Source: Polynucleobacter acidiphobus
GTDB lineage: Bacteria > Pseudomonadota > Gammaproteobacteria > Burkholderiales > Burkholderiaceae
Direction: 5' to 3'
Length of the DNA stretch: 64,000 bases
Assembly: GCF_003065385.1 (NCBI RefSeq)
Contig: NZ_CP023277.1
Span: 1,514,829 to 1,578,828 of the forward strand
This document shows positions 17,108 through 26,884 of the stretch, one piece after another. Every line of letters begins with the position of its first letter. Within the stretch, counting starts at the first letter, position 1. The translations under genes and the position numbers were made by a program. Under the pieces are notes generated by a model. That model was not told the DNA's origin. It saw only the letters and a program-made list of their open reading frames with translations, and ran no database searches.

Positions 17108-18337
17108 TTATTTTGTACGTTTGCGTTTTGCAATTTCAGCAATTCGCATCCGCAATGCATTAAGTTTAATAAAGCCACCGGCGTCGGCTTGGTTATATGC
17201 GCCACCATCATCATCAAACGTTGCAATATTTTGATCAAACAAGGTATTCGCTGAATCGCGTGCCAACACAGAAACCGAACCTTTGTACAGCTTGAGACGC
17301 ACAACCCCGTTCACAGTTTTCTGAGTATGGTCAATTAAGGTCTGCAATGCCAAGCGCTCAGGCGACCACCAATAGCCGTTATAAATTAGCGCTGCATAGC
17401 GCGGCATCAGATCATCCTTAAGATGGGCAACTTCACGGTCTAAGGTAATGCTTTCAATCGCACGATGCGCTTTGAGCAAAATAGTTCCACCAGGCGTCTC
17501 ATAGCAACCCCGGCTCTTCATTCCAACAAAACGATTCTCGACCAGATCCAGTCGGCCAATGCCGTGCGCACCGCCCAGTCGATTTAACTCGGCCAGTAAT
17601 TCATGAGGCTTTAGAGACTTTCCATTGATCGCGACTGGGTCGCCCTGCTTAAATTCGATTTCAATTACCTGCGCTTGATCGGGAGCCCTCTCTGGGGAAA
17701 CAGTCCAGCGCCACATCGCCTCTTCCGCTTCTGCGTTTGGATCTTCGAGATGCCGACCCTCAAAACTAATGTGCAATAGATTGGCATCCATGGAATAAGG
17801 GGCGCCCCCTTGCTTGTGCTTCATCTCTACAGGGATGCCGTGTTTTTCTGCATAGGCCAAAAGTTTTTCTCGGGAAAGCAAATCCCACTCACGCCAGGGA
17901 GCAATCACCTTAATTCCAGGCTCAAGGGCGTAATACCCAAGCTCAAATCGCACTTGGTCATTGCCCTTACCTGTCGCGCCGTGAGACACCGCATCCGCCC
18001 CCACCTGACGCGCAATCTCAATTTGACGTTTTGCAATTAAAGGGCGAGCAATCGAGGTTCCTAGTAAATATTCGCCTTCGTAAATCGTGTTTGCCCGAAA
18101 CATCGGAAACACAAAGTCACGCACAAACTCTTCACGTAAATCATCAATAAAGATATGCTCGGGCTTAATGCCGAATTTGAGAGCCTTGGCACGGGCAGGT
18201 TCGAGCTCCTCACCTTGACCCAAGTCAGCGGTGAAGGTAACGATCTCACAGCCGTAAGTATCTTGAAGCCATTTCAGAATTACGCTGGTATCAAGGCCGC
18301 CAGAATAGGCCAGCACGGCTTTTTTAATTTCGGACAT
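17108..18337 (-). CDS. argG: Argininosuccinate synthase
   Basis: ArgG joins citrulline and aspartate using ATP, the seventh step of arginine synthesis. The 409 residues carry the P-loop [15 protein letters not shown] at the N-terminus, [29 protein letters not shown] and [15 protein letters not shown]. The length and motifs fit the short, type-1 form common in bacteria. It follows argF by 53 bases on the same strand. I see no ARG-box-like palindrome that I would defend in that gap. Confidence 0.98.
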   Translation of the reverse strand: MSEIKKAVLAYSGGLDTSVILKWLQDTYGCEIVTFTADLGQGEELEPARAKALKFGIKPEHIFIDDLREEFVRDFVFPMFRANTIYEGEYLLGTSIARPLIAKRQIEIARQVGADAVSHGATGKGNDQVRFELGYYALEPGIKVIAPWREWDLLSREKLLAYAEKHGIPVEMKHKQGGAPYSMDANLLHISFEGRHLEDPNAEAEEAMWRWTVSPERAPDQAQVIEIEFKQGDPVAINGKSLKPHELLAELNRLGGAHGIGRLDLVENRFVGMKSRGCYETPGGTILLKAHRAIESITLDREVAHLKDDLMPRYAALIYNGYWWSPERLALQTLIDHTQKTVNGVVRLKLYKGSVSVLARDSANTLFDQNIATFDDDGGAYNQADAGGFIKLNALRMRIAEIAKRKRTK

Positions 18338-18390
18338 AGTGTTTACGATCTCAATAAGTTAAGCAATCACTGCAATGATGAAGTTTGATT

Positions 18391-19401
18391 TTATAAGCGC
18401 CCACAGAGTAAAAATTCCATTAAAGCCTTTTGGACATGCAGCCGGTTCTCAGCCTCTTCCCACACGACACTCTGCGGGCCATCAATCACTTCGGCACTCA
18501 CTTCCTCACCGCGATGTGCGGGTAAACAGTGCATAAAGAGTGCATCGGGATGGGCTAATGCCATTAACTGCTCGGTCACCATCCAATGCTTGAATGCTGC
18601 CATCCGCGTTGCGTTCTCAGCCTCAAATCCCATACTGGTCCACACATCAGTGCTTACTAAATCGGCACCTTTGCACGCATCCTTTGGATCCGCACAGACC
18701 ACGAGATGATTAAAGGCCGATGGTTGTAGGCGAGAACGCTCTAACTGATATCCCTCGGGGGCAGAGAAGCGGAGCTCAAAATCCAGTTTTTCAGCTGCCT
18801 GAATCCAGGTATACGCCATATTGTTCGCATCACCAACCCATGCCACGGTTTTGCCCTGAATCGGTCCGCGTGCCTCGACATACGTAAATACATCAGCCAA
18901 TACTTGGCAAGGATGATACTGATTGGTTAAACCATTCATGACGGGTACACGCGAGTTGGCAGCAAAGCGCTCAATCGTCTCTTGCTCAAAGGTCCGAATC
19001 ATGATGATGTCGGTCATCCGCGAGATCACTTGTGCGGCATCCTCGATCGGCTCACCCCGACCCAACTGGGTATCGCGAGTGTTCATGTAAACCGCATGCC
19101 CACCCAACTGATGAACACCTGCTTCAAAGGAAAGGCGAGTACGTGTCGAGTGTTTTTCGAAGATCATAGCCAGAGTTCGATCGTGCAATGGATGCCAGGT
19201 CTCGTAGCGCTTAAAACGCTCCTTTAGCCAAGCGGCGCGACCAAACAGGTACTCATACTCATCACGACTAAAGTCGGAAAATTGCAGGTAATGCCTGAGC
19301 TGGTCAGGAGATTGTGGCTTAGCCAGCGATTGGCCATTACCCAACTCTGCAAACTGAGCACTTGATGATGCGATCGAAGTGTTATGCGGCTTATTGTGCA
19401 A
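18391..19401 (-). CDS. argF: Ornithine carbamoyltransferase
   Basis: ArgF makes citrulline from ornithine and carbamoyl phosphate. The catalytic motifs are all present: KHSTRTRLSFE (carbamoyl phosphate), HPCQVLADVFTY, WVGDANNMAYTW (ornithine side), and MHCLPAHRGEEVS. At 336 residues it is about 30 longer than usual: family homology starts near LRHYLQFSDFSRDEYEYLF, and the first 30-35 residues are an extra, Ser/Gln/Asn-rich segment. The frame has no ATG until deep inside the enzyme. The TTG at 19401 has GGAG seven bases upstream and is the best start; a TTG inside the extension is an alternative. The start lies 13 bases beyond the rpsT terminator. Confidence 0.93.
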   Translation of the reverse strand: MHNKPHNTSIASSSAQFAELGNGQSLAKPQSPDQLRHYLQFSDFSRDEYEYLFGRAAWLKERFKRYETWHPLHDRTLAMIFEKHSTRTRLSFEAGVHQLGGHAVYMNTRDTQLGRGEPIEDAAQVISRMTDIIMIRTFEQETIERFAANSRVPVMNGLTNQYHPCQVLADVFTYVEARGPIQGKTVAWVGDANNMAYTWIQAAEKLDFELRFSAPEGYQLERSRLQPSAFNHLVVCADPKDACKGADLVSTDVWTSMGFEAENATRMAAFKHWMVTEQLMALAHPDALFMHCLPAHRGEEVSAEVIDGPQSVVWEEAENRLHVQKALMEFLLCGRL

Positions 19402-19414
19402 AAGAACGCTCCAC

Positions 19415-19446
19415 TAAACAAAAACCCGCTCAACAGGAGAGCGGGT
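19415..19446 (-). terminator. Intrinsic terminator of rpsT
   Basis: On the minus strand ACCCGCTC, a seven-base loop and GAGCGGGT form an eight-pair stem followed by TTTTTGTTT. It lies about 45 bases after the rpsT stop. The argF TTG begins only 13 bases further on, so this element separates S20 expression from argF. Confidence 0.85.
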
Positions 19447-19488
19447 CAGAAAATCGGTACTTCCTTAGGCCCGCAACAGGCCTAAAAA

Positions 19489-19752
19489 TTAGGCCATTGC
19501 TTTAATCGCAGCAGATAGTCGCGACTTCTGGCGCGCAGCAGTATTTTTGTGGGCAATCTTTTTATCGGTAATCTTATCGATGGTCGATTGCGCAGCAACA
19601 AATACTTTCTTTGCAGCATCTTTATCGCCAGCTTCGATCGCTTTGCGAACTGCCTTAATGGAAGTGCGAAGTTTGGAACGCAAACTAGCGTTGTGAGCGT
19701 TAAGCTTCACAGATTGACGAGCGCGCTTGCGAGCTTGTGCGGTATTAGCCAT
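19489..19752 (-). CDS. rpsT: 30S ribosomal protein S20
   Basis: S20 is a basic helical protein of the small subunit. The 87 residues start [21 protein letters not shown] and contain [20 protein letters not shown] and [19 protein letters not shown], all standard. The start is ATG, with AGG about nine bases upstream. A TAGAAT hexamer on the minus strand (19869-19864) could serve as its -10, giving a leader of roughly 105 bases, but I see no clear -35. It is divergent from murJ and ends in a strong terminator. Confidence 0.97.
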   Translation of the reverse strand: MANTAQARKRARQSVKLNAHNASLRSKLRTSIKAVRKAIEAGDKDAAKKVFVAAQSTIDKITDKKIAHKNTAARQKSRLSAAIKAMA

Positions 19753-19923
19753 TCAATTAACCTATCTAAACAAATAATTAGAATGAAATCAGTCCCTTAA
19801 AGAAAGTGGGGCTAAATTCATTAGCGTTACGTGAGATCAAATATTCAATCTCGAAAACCTGACATTCTACCTTAAAGACCCCAAAATGCCCACCCCTCCC
19901 CCCAAATAAGGGAAAATCAGGCC

Positions 19924-21480
19924 ATGAACCTCCTCTCTGCCGCAGCGAAGGTAAGCTCCCTAACCATGATTTCCCGCATTACGGGATTGGTTCGGGAAAC
20001 CTTGATCGCCAGAAGCTTTGGTGCTTCGGAGTGGACTGATGCCTTTAATGTAGCCTTCAGGCTTCCCAATCTCTTGCGGAGACTCTTTGCGGAAGGGGCC
20101 TTCTCGCAGGCATTTGTGCCAATCCTAGGCGAAATCTCAAATCGGGGAGAAAAAGATCAGACCCGAGCATTAATCGACGCAATTGCCACCATCTTGTTTT
20201 GGGCACTGAGTCTCACGGTCATAATTGGGGTCTTAGCAGCACCGATCCTGGTTTTTATCATTGCAGCGGGTCTCAAGGATGGGACCTCCTTTGAGACCAC
20301 CGTCTTCATGACGCGCATCATGTTTCCCTATATTGGTCTAATTTCCATGGTTTCCTTATCGGCCGGCATCCTCAATACCTTTGGTCGTTTTGCGGTGCCT
20401 GCCTTTACCCCCGTACTCCTCAATCTCTCTTTAATCGGTGGCGCCCTTTTTATTGCACCCACCCTAGAGCAACCGATTTACGCCTTAAGCATTGGGGTGA
20501 TGATCGGGGGCATCTTGCAGCTAGCGATTCAGATTCCAGCCTTAATGCGACTTGGATTATTACCTCGAATCGGCCTGCTCCCCAGAAAAATCAAATCGGC
20601 CTGGCAAAATCCAGATGCCCGCCGTGTCCTAAAACTCATGGTTCCGGCTGTGTTTGCAGTCTCCGTTGCGCAGATTTCTCTCATTATCAACACCAACATT
20701 GCCTCGCATTTACAAACCGGTAGTGTCTCTTGGCTCTCGTATGCGGATCGCCTGATGGAGTTTCCAACAGCTCTTCTAGGGGTTGCACTTGGAACTGTTT
20801 TGCTACCAAGCCTTAGCAAAGCAAACGCCGCCCAAGATACTGCCCAGGCCGGAGAGTTATTAATTTGGGGCTTACGCTTAACTTTTTTGCTGGCAGCGCC
20901 CTGCGCAATCGCTTTATTTATATTTGGCGCACCAATCTCAGCTGTTCTGTACCACTACGGGCAATTTAATGCCATGGATGTGGAAATGACCCGGCAAGCA
21001 CTGGCTGCCTATGGTGTGGGTCTAATTGGTCTCATTTTGGTCAAGATCTTAGCCCCAGGGTTTTACTCACGTCAGGATATCCGTACTCCCGTCAAAATTG
21101 CATTGGTGGTCTTAGTCTTTACACAGCTCGCCAATATTGGGCTCGTGCCACTGTTTGCCCATGCCGGCCTTGCTCTATCCGTTGGTCTTGGGGCTTGTTT
21201 AAACGCCGCCTTGTTGTGGCTTGGGCTACGTCGACGTGACGCCATTCCGAGCGCGGTCGGCTGGTTCAAATATTTCGGTCAACTGCTTGTTGGACTATTG
21301 CCACTGAGCATGGTGCTTTTTTATGGTGCACAGGCACACGATTGGCTCGCTTTACAAGTCAACCCCTTGATTCGGATAGGTCTTCTCGGTCTTTGGTTGG
21401 GTGCAGCAGCAATCATTTACTTTGCGAGCCTGTGGATCGTCGGTTTGCGCTGGCAAAATTTTCTGCGTCATGCAAAATAG
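19924..21480 (+). CDS. murJ: Lipid II flippase MurJ (MviN)
   Basis: MurJ is an inner-membrane MOP-superfamily protein that moves lipid II across the membrane for peptidoglycan synthesis. The 518 residues form about 14 hydrophobic segments. The N-terminus MNLLSAAAKVSSLTMISRITGLVRE and the following DAFNVAFRLPNLLRRLFAEGAFSQAFVPIL are the family signature, with the functional Arg residues in the central cavity. SWLSYADRLMEFPTALLGVALGTVLLPSLS is the conserved central motif. Divergent from rpsT, which is the usual arrangement in betaproteobacteria. The start ATG is the first in frame with this signature. Confidence 0.97.
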   Translation: MNLLSAAAKVSSLTMISRITGLVRETLIARSFGASEWTDAFNVAFRLPNLLRRLFAEGAFSQAFVPILGEISNRGEKDQTRALIDAIATILFWALSLTVIIGVLAAPILVFIIAAGLKDGTSFETTVFMTRIMFPYIGLISMVSLSAGILNTFGRFAVPAFTPVLLNLSLIGGALFIAPTLEQPIYALSIGVMIGGILQLAIQIPALMRLGLLPRIGLLPRKIKSAWQNPDARRVLKLMVPAVFAVSVAQISLIINTNIASHLQTGSVSWLSYADRLMEFPTALLGVALGTVLLPSLSKANAAQDTAQAGELLIWGLRLTFLLAAPCAIALFIFGAPISAVLYHYGQFNAMDVEMTRQALAAYGVGLIGLILVKILAPGFYSRQDIRTPVKIALVVLVFTQLANIGLVPLFAHAGLALSVGLGACLNAALLWLGLRRRDAIPSAVGWFKYFGQLLVGLLPLSMVLFYGAQAHDWLALQVNPLIRIGLLGLWLGAAAIIYFASLWIVGLRWQNFLRHAK

Positions 21481-21485
21481 GAAAT

Positions 21486-22328
21486 ATGCCAACTCAACAA
21501 CTTGACTACTTTGCCACCCTGGTTGCTGAGGACGAGCATTTTCCTCTAACGGAGGCATGCATTGCAGTTGCACAACATGCGTTTCCTGATTTGGATGTCC
21601 AGCATACCCTCGATGAGATTGATCAGTTAGGTGATCGACTCAAAAAACGAATTTCTGCCGATGCTTCTGCGGTGCAACGGCTCCAACAGCTCAAACACTT
21701 CTTTTATACCGAGCTCGGATTTGGCCCCAACCCCAATGATTTTTATGCCCCCGAGAACTCCTATCTACATCATGTTTTACAAAGTCGTCGAGGTATTCCA
21801 ATTTCACTGGCGATCTTAATGATGGAGCTGGGTAATCAGATTGGATTAAAAATTCGTGGGGTATCGTTTCCTAATCACTTCATGCTGCGCGTTTCCTTGC
21901 CACAAGGCGAGATCATTATGGATCCCTTGACTGGCGCATCCCTATCGAAGCACGAACTTCAAGAGATGCTCGATCCGTATTTAGAGGCCCGGGGATACGT
22001 TGGCGAGTTACAACTCCCGCTCAATGTATTTTTACGAGTTTCTAGTTGCCGCGAGATCGTCTCGCGCTTTTTGCGTAACCTGAAACTCATTTATACCGAA
22101 CATGAGCGGTGGGAGCGCTTATTGGGGGTTCAACAGCGGCTTGTGATCCTCTTGCCTGATGCCATGGAGGAGATTCGGGATCGCGGCTTAATCTATGCGC
22201 AATTGGAGTATTTGCGCCCTGCCATCGATGATATGCAGCAATACCTCACTGAAGTTCCCAACGCCACAGATGCCGATGAGATACGGGAGCATATCGCCAC
22301 GCTTGAGCATCAAGTCCGTCAACATTAA
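21486..22328 (+). CDS. SirB1-family transglutaminase-like / TPR protein
   Basis: The protein has 280 residues and belongs to the SirB1/YchA group: a transglutaminase-like N-terminal domain followed by helical TPR-like repeats. Visible family motifs are FYAPENSYLHHVLQSRRGIPISLAIL, GLKIRGVSFPNHFMLRV and MDPLTGASLSKHELQEML. The usual transglutaminase cysteine is replaced (GIPISLA), so catalysis is doubtful. The biochemical role of this family is not established. The ATG at 21486 follows the murJ stop by five bases, with AGGA upstream; a longer frame from 21342 would overlap murJ. Pairing with murJ is common, but its meaning is unknown. Confidence 0.85.
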   Translation: MPTQQLDYFATLVAEDEHFPLTEACIAVAQHAFPDLDVQHTLDEIDQLGDRLKKRISADASAVQRLQQLKHFFYTELGFGPNPNDFYAPENSYLHHVLQSRRGIPISLAILMMELGNQIGLKIRGVSFPNHFMLRVSLPQGEIIMDPLTGASLSKHELQEMLDPYLEARGYVGELQLPLNVFLRVSSCREIVSRFLRNLKLIYTEHERWERLLGVQQRLVILLPDAMEEIRDRGLIYAQLEYLRPAIDDMQQYLTEVPNATDADEIREHIATLEHQVRQH

Positions 22329-22342
22329 TTTCAGCAGAGCGG

Positions 22343-23314
22343 ATGCCGGCTAAGGTTTTATCCATTGTGGGCCCCACCGGGGTCGGTAAGAGTAATTTAG
22401 CGCTTGAGTTGGCTAGGCAATGCCGCCAACGGCATCAGCACATCGAGATCGTCAGCATGGACTCCGCCCTGGTGTATCGCGGAATGAATATCGGGACAGC
22501 GAAGCCCACTCCTGCTGAGCAAGCTGAGGTTGTGCATCATCTGATTGATATTCGCGATCCGAGTGAGAGTTATTCGGCGGCATGTTTTGCTAGCGATGCA
22601 AAGCAACTCATTAAAGAGATCCAGACGCGGGGACATATTCCGCTAATTGTGGGCGGAACCATGCTGTACTGGCGAGCCTGGGTCTATGGGTTCTCAAAAC
22701 TGCCGCCTGCAGATCCGCAAACCCGTAAGCAACTCGATGAGGAAGCTGCCTTACTGGGTTGGCCTGGTATGCATGCCAAGCTTGCTCAATTTGACCCAGT
22801 CACTGCCAGTCGATTACAGCCTAACGATAGTCAACGCATTCAGCGAGCGCTCGAGGTCTATGCATTAACAGGCCAGCCCTTATCCCAGTTGTTTGAAGAG
22901 TCGCCAAGTGCGACAGGGCGTAACTCGGAGCATCTCGAACATGATGTTGAGGTAATTTCTCTAGAGCCTAACAACCGCCAAGCACTGCACGCCCGTCTTG
23001 AAGAGCGCTTTGATCAAATGCTTGAAAATAATTTCATCGACGAGGTGCGCACTTTATTTGAGCGCGGCGACTTGCATACCAATTTGCCAGCGATTCGCTC
23101 GGTGGGCTATCGCCAGGTCTGGGAATACTTAGAGGGTAAAGTGGATTACCCGACGATGAAGCAAAAAGCATACGCTGCCACACGACAGCTTAGTAAACGT
23201 CAGGTGACTTGGCTAAGAGCGATGCAGCGGCATGCCTTTGACCCATTTAACCCACAAGAACTTCAAGCTGCAAAATCAATGGCGATGGCCACTCTCCAAA
23301 GATCCTTTAAATAA
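22343..23314 (+). CDS. miaA: tRNA dimethylallyltransferase
   Basis: MiaA transfers a dimethylallyl group to A37 of tRNAs that read UNN codons. The 323 residues start with the P-loop [12 protein letters not shown] (near 10-21), followed by [47 protein letters not shown], and the tRNA-contacting [15 protein letters not shown]. The ATG follows the SirB1-like gene by 14 bases. The 3' end overlaps convergent purM by eight bases, leaving no room for a terminator. Identification is certain. Confidence 0.97.
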   Translation: MPAKVLSIVGPTGVGKSNLALELARQCRQRHQHIEIVSMDSALVYRGMNIGTAKPTPAEQAEVVHHLIDIRDPSESYSAACFASDAKQLIKEIQTRGHIPLIVGGTMLYWRAWVYGFSKLPPADPQTRKQLDEEAALLGWPGMHAKLAQFDPVTASRLQPNDSQRIQRALEVYALTGQPLSQLFEESPSATGRNSEHLEHDVEVISLEPNNRQALHARLEERFDQMLENNFIDEVRTLFERGDLHTNLPAIRSVGYRQVWEYLEGKVDYPTMKQKAYAATRQLSKRQVTWLRAMQRHAFDPFNPQELQAAKSMAMATLQRSFK

Positions 23315-24353
23315 GAATGGTTTGTGGCGCCCCCTCTGGACGCTGAGAAATATCACCTAACAACCACGCGTTTAGGCCTTGCTGTTCAATGCTAGCAATC
23401 ACAGCCTTCGCCTCGTGCTGGTCAACGACAACCACCATCCCAATACCGCAATTGAAAACACGTGCCATTTCCGCATCGGCAACACCACCTTTCATTTGCA
23501 ACCAGCGAAACAGCGGTGGCAAAGTCCATGAATCACGTCGCAACACCGCCTGGGTATTCTCTGGCAGCACACGTGGAATGTTGTCTACTAAGCCACCGCC
23601 CGTAATATGCGCCAATCCCTTTAAGGAATGTTGCGACATCACATTTAAAAGTTGCTTAACGTAGATTTGAGTGGGCGCCATGACTAATTCCTGCAGGGTC
23701 TTGCCCTCAATGGTCTCGCTCGGTTTTGCGCCAGAGCGCTCAATGATCTTCCGAATGAGCGAATAGCCATTCGAATGTGCGCCACTAGACGCAATCCCAA
23801 TAATTGCGTCACCCGGCCGAATACTAGAGCCATCAATAATTTTCGATTTCTCAACCACGCCAACCGCAAAGCCTGCCAAATCGTATTCACCCGGCGGGTA
23901 CATGCCCGGCATCTCAGCAGTTTCACCCCCAATTAAAGCGCAGCCGGCCAACTCACAACCCTTGGCAATTCCGGCGATTACGGTGCTTGCTGTATCGACC
24001 GATAACTTACCGCAGGCGAAGTAATCCAGAAAAAAAAGGGATTCAGCGCCTTGAACCAAAATGTCATTGACGCTCATTGCTACCAAATCTTGGCCAATGG
24101 TTTCATGAGCATTCCACTCAAAAGCAAGCTTTAATTTGGTGCCCACACCGTCAGTGCCGGATACCAAAATGGGCTCTTTGTAGCGTTTGGGTACCTCAAA
24201 TAAGGCCCCAAATCCTCCGATTCCAGCTAAAACACCCTCGCGCATGGTCTTTTTTGCCAATGGCTTAATGCGGTCAACCAGGGCATCCCCAGCGTCAATA
24301 TCAACACCCGCGTCGCGGTAAGACAAGCCTGGGGTTTTGGGTGGATTATTCAT
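23307..24353 (-). CDS. purM: Phosphoribosylformylglycinamidine cyclo-ligase (AIR synthetase)
   Basis: PurM closes the imidazole ring of AIR in purine synthesis. Motifs seen: [18 protein letters not shown], the ATP-binding [37 protein letters not shown], and [12 protein letters not shown] chose the ATG at 24353 because the 348-residue product matches the family length; an in-frame ATG at 24395 would add 14 acidic, non-conserved residues. Divergent from the permease gene and convergent with miaA (eight-base overlap). Confidence 0.95.
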   Translation of the reverse strand: MNNPPKTPGLSYRDAGVDIDAGDALVDRIKPLAKKTMREGVLAGIGGFGALFEVPKRYKEPILVSGTDGVGTKLKLAFEWNAHETIGQDLVAMSVNDILVQGAESLFFLDYFACGKLSVDTASTVIAGIAKGCELAGCALIGGETAEMPGMYPPGEYDLAGFAVGVVEKSKIIDGSSIRPGDAIIGIASSGAHSNGYSLIRKIIERSGAKPSETIEGKTLQELVMAPTQIYVKQLLNVMSQHSLKGLAHITGGGLVDNIPRVLPENTQAVLRRDSWTLPPLFRWLQMKGGVADAEMARVFNCGIGMVVVVDQHEAKAVIASIEQQGLNAWLLGDISQRPEGAPQTILI

Positions 24354-24436
24354 AGATGGGTCTTCAAAAAAGGGTAAATCCTGCAGATCAGTCATTTACA
24401 TCGTTAGAATCTCTGAATTCTAGAGTATGAAGGCCC

Positions 24437-25426
24437 ATGGCTGAAATTTTTACCCCTTTTCTATTTGCATTTATTTTGGCTTACATTCTGAGGCCCTTGG
24501 TTCTGCGTCTTCAGAATTTAGGCCTTGGTAAAACCCTTGCCAGTAGTATCGGCATGCTTTTCGGGCTTGGCGTTCTCCTCATCATTCTGCTTTTACTGAT
24601 TAATCTCCTACGCTATGAAATCCCCCTCATAAAGGCGCAGCTGCCCATTTGGCTTCAAAGTCTACAAACGTGGCTGGGGCCCAAATTACTCAGCCTCAAT
24701 ATTGAGATCGATTGGCTTGCCTTACGGGATTCGATTACTCAAAAATTAACCGCCCATTTTTCTGCAAACGCCAACCAAATATTGAGCACTAGTTTTGAGA
24801 CCATCTTGGCTTCTGGTAGCTCCGTGCTTGGCGGCCTCGTCAATATTGTCTTGATTCTCTTCGTCCTTTTTTATCTGCTGATTGATTGGAAGCACTTCTT
24901 TGAATTACTCAAGCAACTGCTTCCCATTCGCTATCAAGACACTGCGCTCAGGCTGGCACTAGAAACGGACTTGTTGTTATCCCAATACCTGCGTGGGCAA
25001 ATGCTCGTGATTTTGATCATGGCAGTTTTCTATAGCGCTGGATTGAGTTTGACGGGTATGCATGGGGCTCTCGGTCTTGGCGTGTTTACCGCCTTGGTGA
25101 TTGTGATTCCTTATATTGGAATTGCACTCGGCCTGATCTTGGCGGTCCTGTCGGTCATTTTGCAATTCGGGCTTGGGCCTGAGCTCGTGATTGTGTTGGT
25201 CGTATTTGGGATCGGCCAAGTTCTCGAGGGATTTTTCCTAACCCCCCGTTTAGTGGGCGAACGAATTGGGCTGCACCCGGTGGCGGTTTTATTTGCCTTG
25301 CTAATCTTCGCTAAGTTATTTGGATTTTTTGGTGTATTACTTGCCCTGCCAGCTAGCGCAGTTGTATTGGTACTGATCCGCTTTGCATGGTCGCAATACG
25401 CCCAAAGTAGCTGGTATCAAAAGTAA
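24437..25426 (+). CDS. AI-2E/PerM-family membrane transport protein
   Basis: This multi-spanning membrane protein of the AI-2E transporter family has 329 residues and about seven or eight hydrophobic segments. Characteristic stretches are FLFAFILAYILRPLV, VLILFVLFYLLIDW, QMLVILIMAVFYSAGLSLTG, and the C-terminal VGERIGLHPVAVLFALLIFAKLFGFFGVLLALP. It starts about 20-25 residues later than many relatives; an in-frame TGA at 24428 rules out a longer form. Substrate is unknown: members have been linked to AI-2 export or Na/H antiport, which sequence cannot decide. Its stop overlaps the hda start (TAATG), so the two are translated together. Confidence 0.82.
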   Translation: MAEIFTPFLFAFILAYILRPLVLRLQNLGLGKTLASSIGMLFGLGVLLIILLLLINLLRYEIPLIKAQLPIWLQSLQTWLGPKLLSLNIEIDWLALRDSITQKLTAHFSANANQILSTSFETILASGSSVLGGLVNIVLILFVLFYLLIDWKHFFELLKQLLPIRYQDTALRLALETDLLLSQYLRGQMLVILIMAVFYSAGLSLTGMHGALGLGVFTALVIVIPYIGIALGLILAVLSVILQFGLGPELVIVLVVFGIGQVLEGFFLTPRLVGERIGLHPVAVLFALLIFAKLFGFFGVLLALPASAVVLVLIRFAWSQYAQSSWYQK

Positions 25427-26187
25427 TGGCCTCATCCGCACTGCCCCGTCAATTTGCGCTCGATATCAATCAAGCCCCCAAGCCCTCACTCCATAATTTT
25501 TTACCAAACGGTAATGAAGCTCTAGTCGATGCGCTTAGCCAATCCATTGCTCGCTGGAACTCCCCATCAAAAACCACCTCGCACTCGATTGAAGGGCGCT
25601 GGTTTTATTGGTGGGGGACCGATGGAGCTGGATGCTCTCATCTATTAAGCGCTATGGCAAACCAAGCTGAGCAACATCAAGTGGGCTCGATTCGACTATC
25701 CCCCAATGAACCGAGTAGCTGGGTTGATGCTGAGCACAAACTCTCAGCTGCTGTGAGCTCCGCACCCATCATCATGACCTTAGATGATGTAGATCGGCTG
25801 GATCCGCATCAACAAGCGAGTCTTTTTCGCTTACTCAATGTAGTACACGCTTCACCATACTCATTCGTGTATTTGTCTGGGCATGCACCTCCTGCACAAT
25901 TGGCATTACGAGAGGATTTACGAACACGTATCGGCTGGGGGTTGATCTTTGAAGTTCATCCACTTTCTGATTCAGAGAAGATTGAAGCTCTGTCGCGTGC
26001 TGCAAAAGAACGGGGTCTTGTCTTATCCAATGACGTTTTACCTTGGTTGATTCATCATTTCTATCGGGATATGCCAAGTTTGATGGCATTACTCGACGCA
26101 CTCGATGCCTACTCTTTGGAGACCAAGCGCGCCATTACCCTACCCTTGGTTCGTGAGCTCTTACAAATTTCGGGACACACACCATGA
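25426..26187 (+). CDS. hda: DnaA-related regulatory protein, Hda type
   Basis: Hda-type AAA+ proteins bind the sliding clamp and promote hydrolysis of ATP-DnaA to limit initiation. The 253 residues start with a possible clamp-binding motif (QFALDI, residues 9-14). The P-loop position reads WGTDGAGCSH (63-72), with Cys where a Lys is expected, as E. coli Hda also lacks Lys there. LDDVDRL is the Walker B. LREDLRTRIGWGLIFEVHPLSD carries the arginine finger region. No DnaA-type DNA-binding domain IV follows. It overlaps both neighbours (TAATG and ATGA), so it is coupled to the permease and the phosphatase. Confidence 0.87.
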   Translation: MASSALPRQFALDINQAPKPSLHNFLPNGNEALVDALSQSIARWNSPSKTTSHSIEGRWFYWWGTDGAGCSHLLSAMANQAEQHQVGSIRLSPNEPSSWVDAEHKLSAAVSSAPIIMTLDDVDRLDPHQQASLFRLLNVVHASPYSFVYLSGHAPPAQLALREDLRTRIGWGLIFEVHPLSDSEKIEALSRAAKERGLVLSNDVLPWLIHHFYRDMPSLMALLDALDAYSLETKRAITLPLVRELLQISGHTP

Positions 26188-26864
26188 CTCGCCTTGCCCT
26201 ATTTGACTTGGATCACACCCTCTTACCGTTTGATAGCGATTACGAGTGGGGGCAGTTTCTGGTGCGCCTAGGTGTTGTCGATGGGGAGCAATACGCCAAA
26301 GCCAACGATCAGTTTTACGCCGATTACAAAATGGGTAAGCTCGATATTGACGCATTCTTACGTTTTGCCTTAAGACCCTTGGCCGACAATCCACGTACGC
26401 AATTGGAAGGCTGGCATCGCGCATTTATGCGAGAGAAGATCGATGGGCGTCTGCATCCGCAAGCCATGAAGCTTGTACAACAGCATTTGGATGCGGGTGA
26501 TTTGTGTTGCGTAGTAACCGCCACGAATAGTTTTGTCACGCGCCCGATTGTGAACGCCTTTGGAATTGAGCATTTGGTTGCTACTGAACCAGCGACAGAG
26601 AATAATCAACCGGGAGCAAATTTTACTGGCGGTATTGCAGGGATACCGAGCTTTAAGGAAGGGAAAATTACTCGAGTCAATGATTGGTTGACCGGTTTGG
26701 GATTGCGCTTGGAATCCATTGAGCAAAGCTTCTTTTACTCCGACTCCATGAATGATTTGCCACTATTGGAAAGAGTAACCAATCCGGTGGCCACTAATCC
26801 AGATGCGCGCCTACGGGCTGAAGCAGAAAAGCGTCACTGGCCGATCTTAGAGCTATTTCATTAA
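26184..26864 (+). CDS. HAD-superfamily phosphatase, subclass IB (SerB-like)
   Basis: This haloacid-dehalogenase-fold phosphohydrolase has 226 residues. Motif I is LFDLDHTLL (nucleophile D8, acid/base D10), motif II VVTATNSF, motif III the Lys of FKEGKITRV, and motif IV YSDSMNDLPLLE. The helical cap between motifs I and II is that of subclass IB, which includes phosphoserine phosphatase and related enzymes. The substrate cannot be assigned. The ATG overlaps the hda stop as ATGA. Its place between hda and pcnB is familiar in Burkholderiales and suggests no specific pathway. Confidence 0.85.
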   Translation: MTRLALFDLDHTLLPFDSDYEWGQFLVRLGVVDGEQYAKANDQFYADYKMGKLDIDAFLRFALRPLADNPRTQLEGWHRAFMREKIDGRLHPQAMKLVQQHLDAGDLCCVVTATNSFVTRPIVNAFGIEHLVATEPATENNQPGANFTGGIAGIPSFKEGKITRVNDWLTGLGLRLESIEQSFFYSDSMNDLPLLERVTNPVATNPDARLRAEAEKRHWPILELFH

Positions 26865-26884
26865 ATGGATTCTGGCGCATCCTC

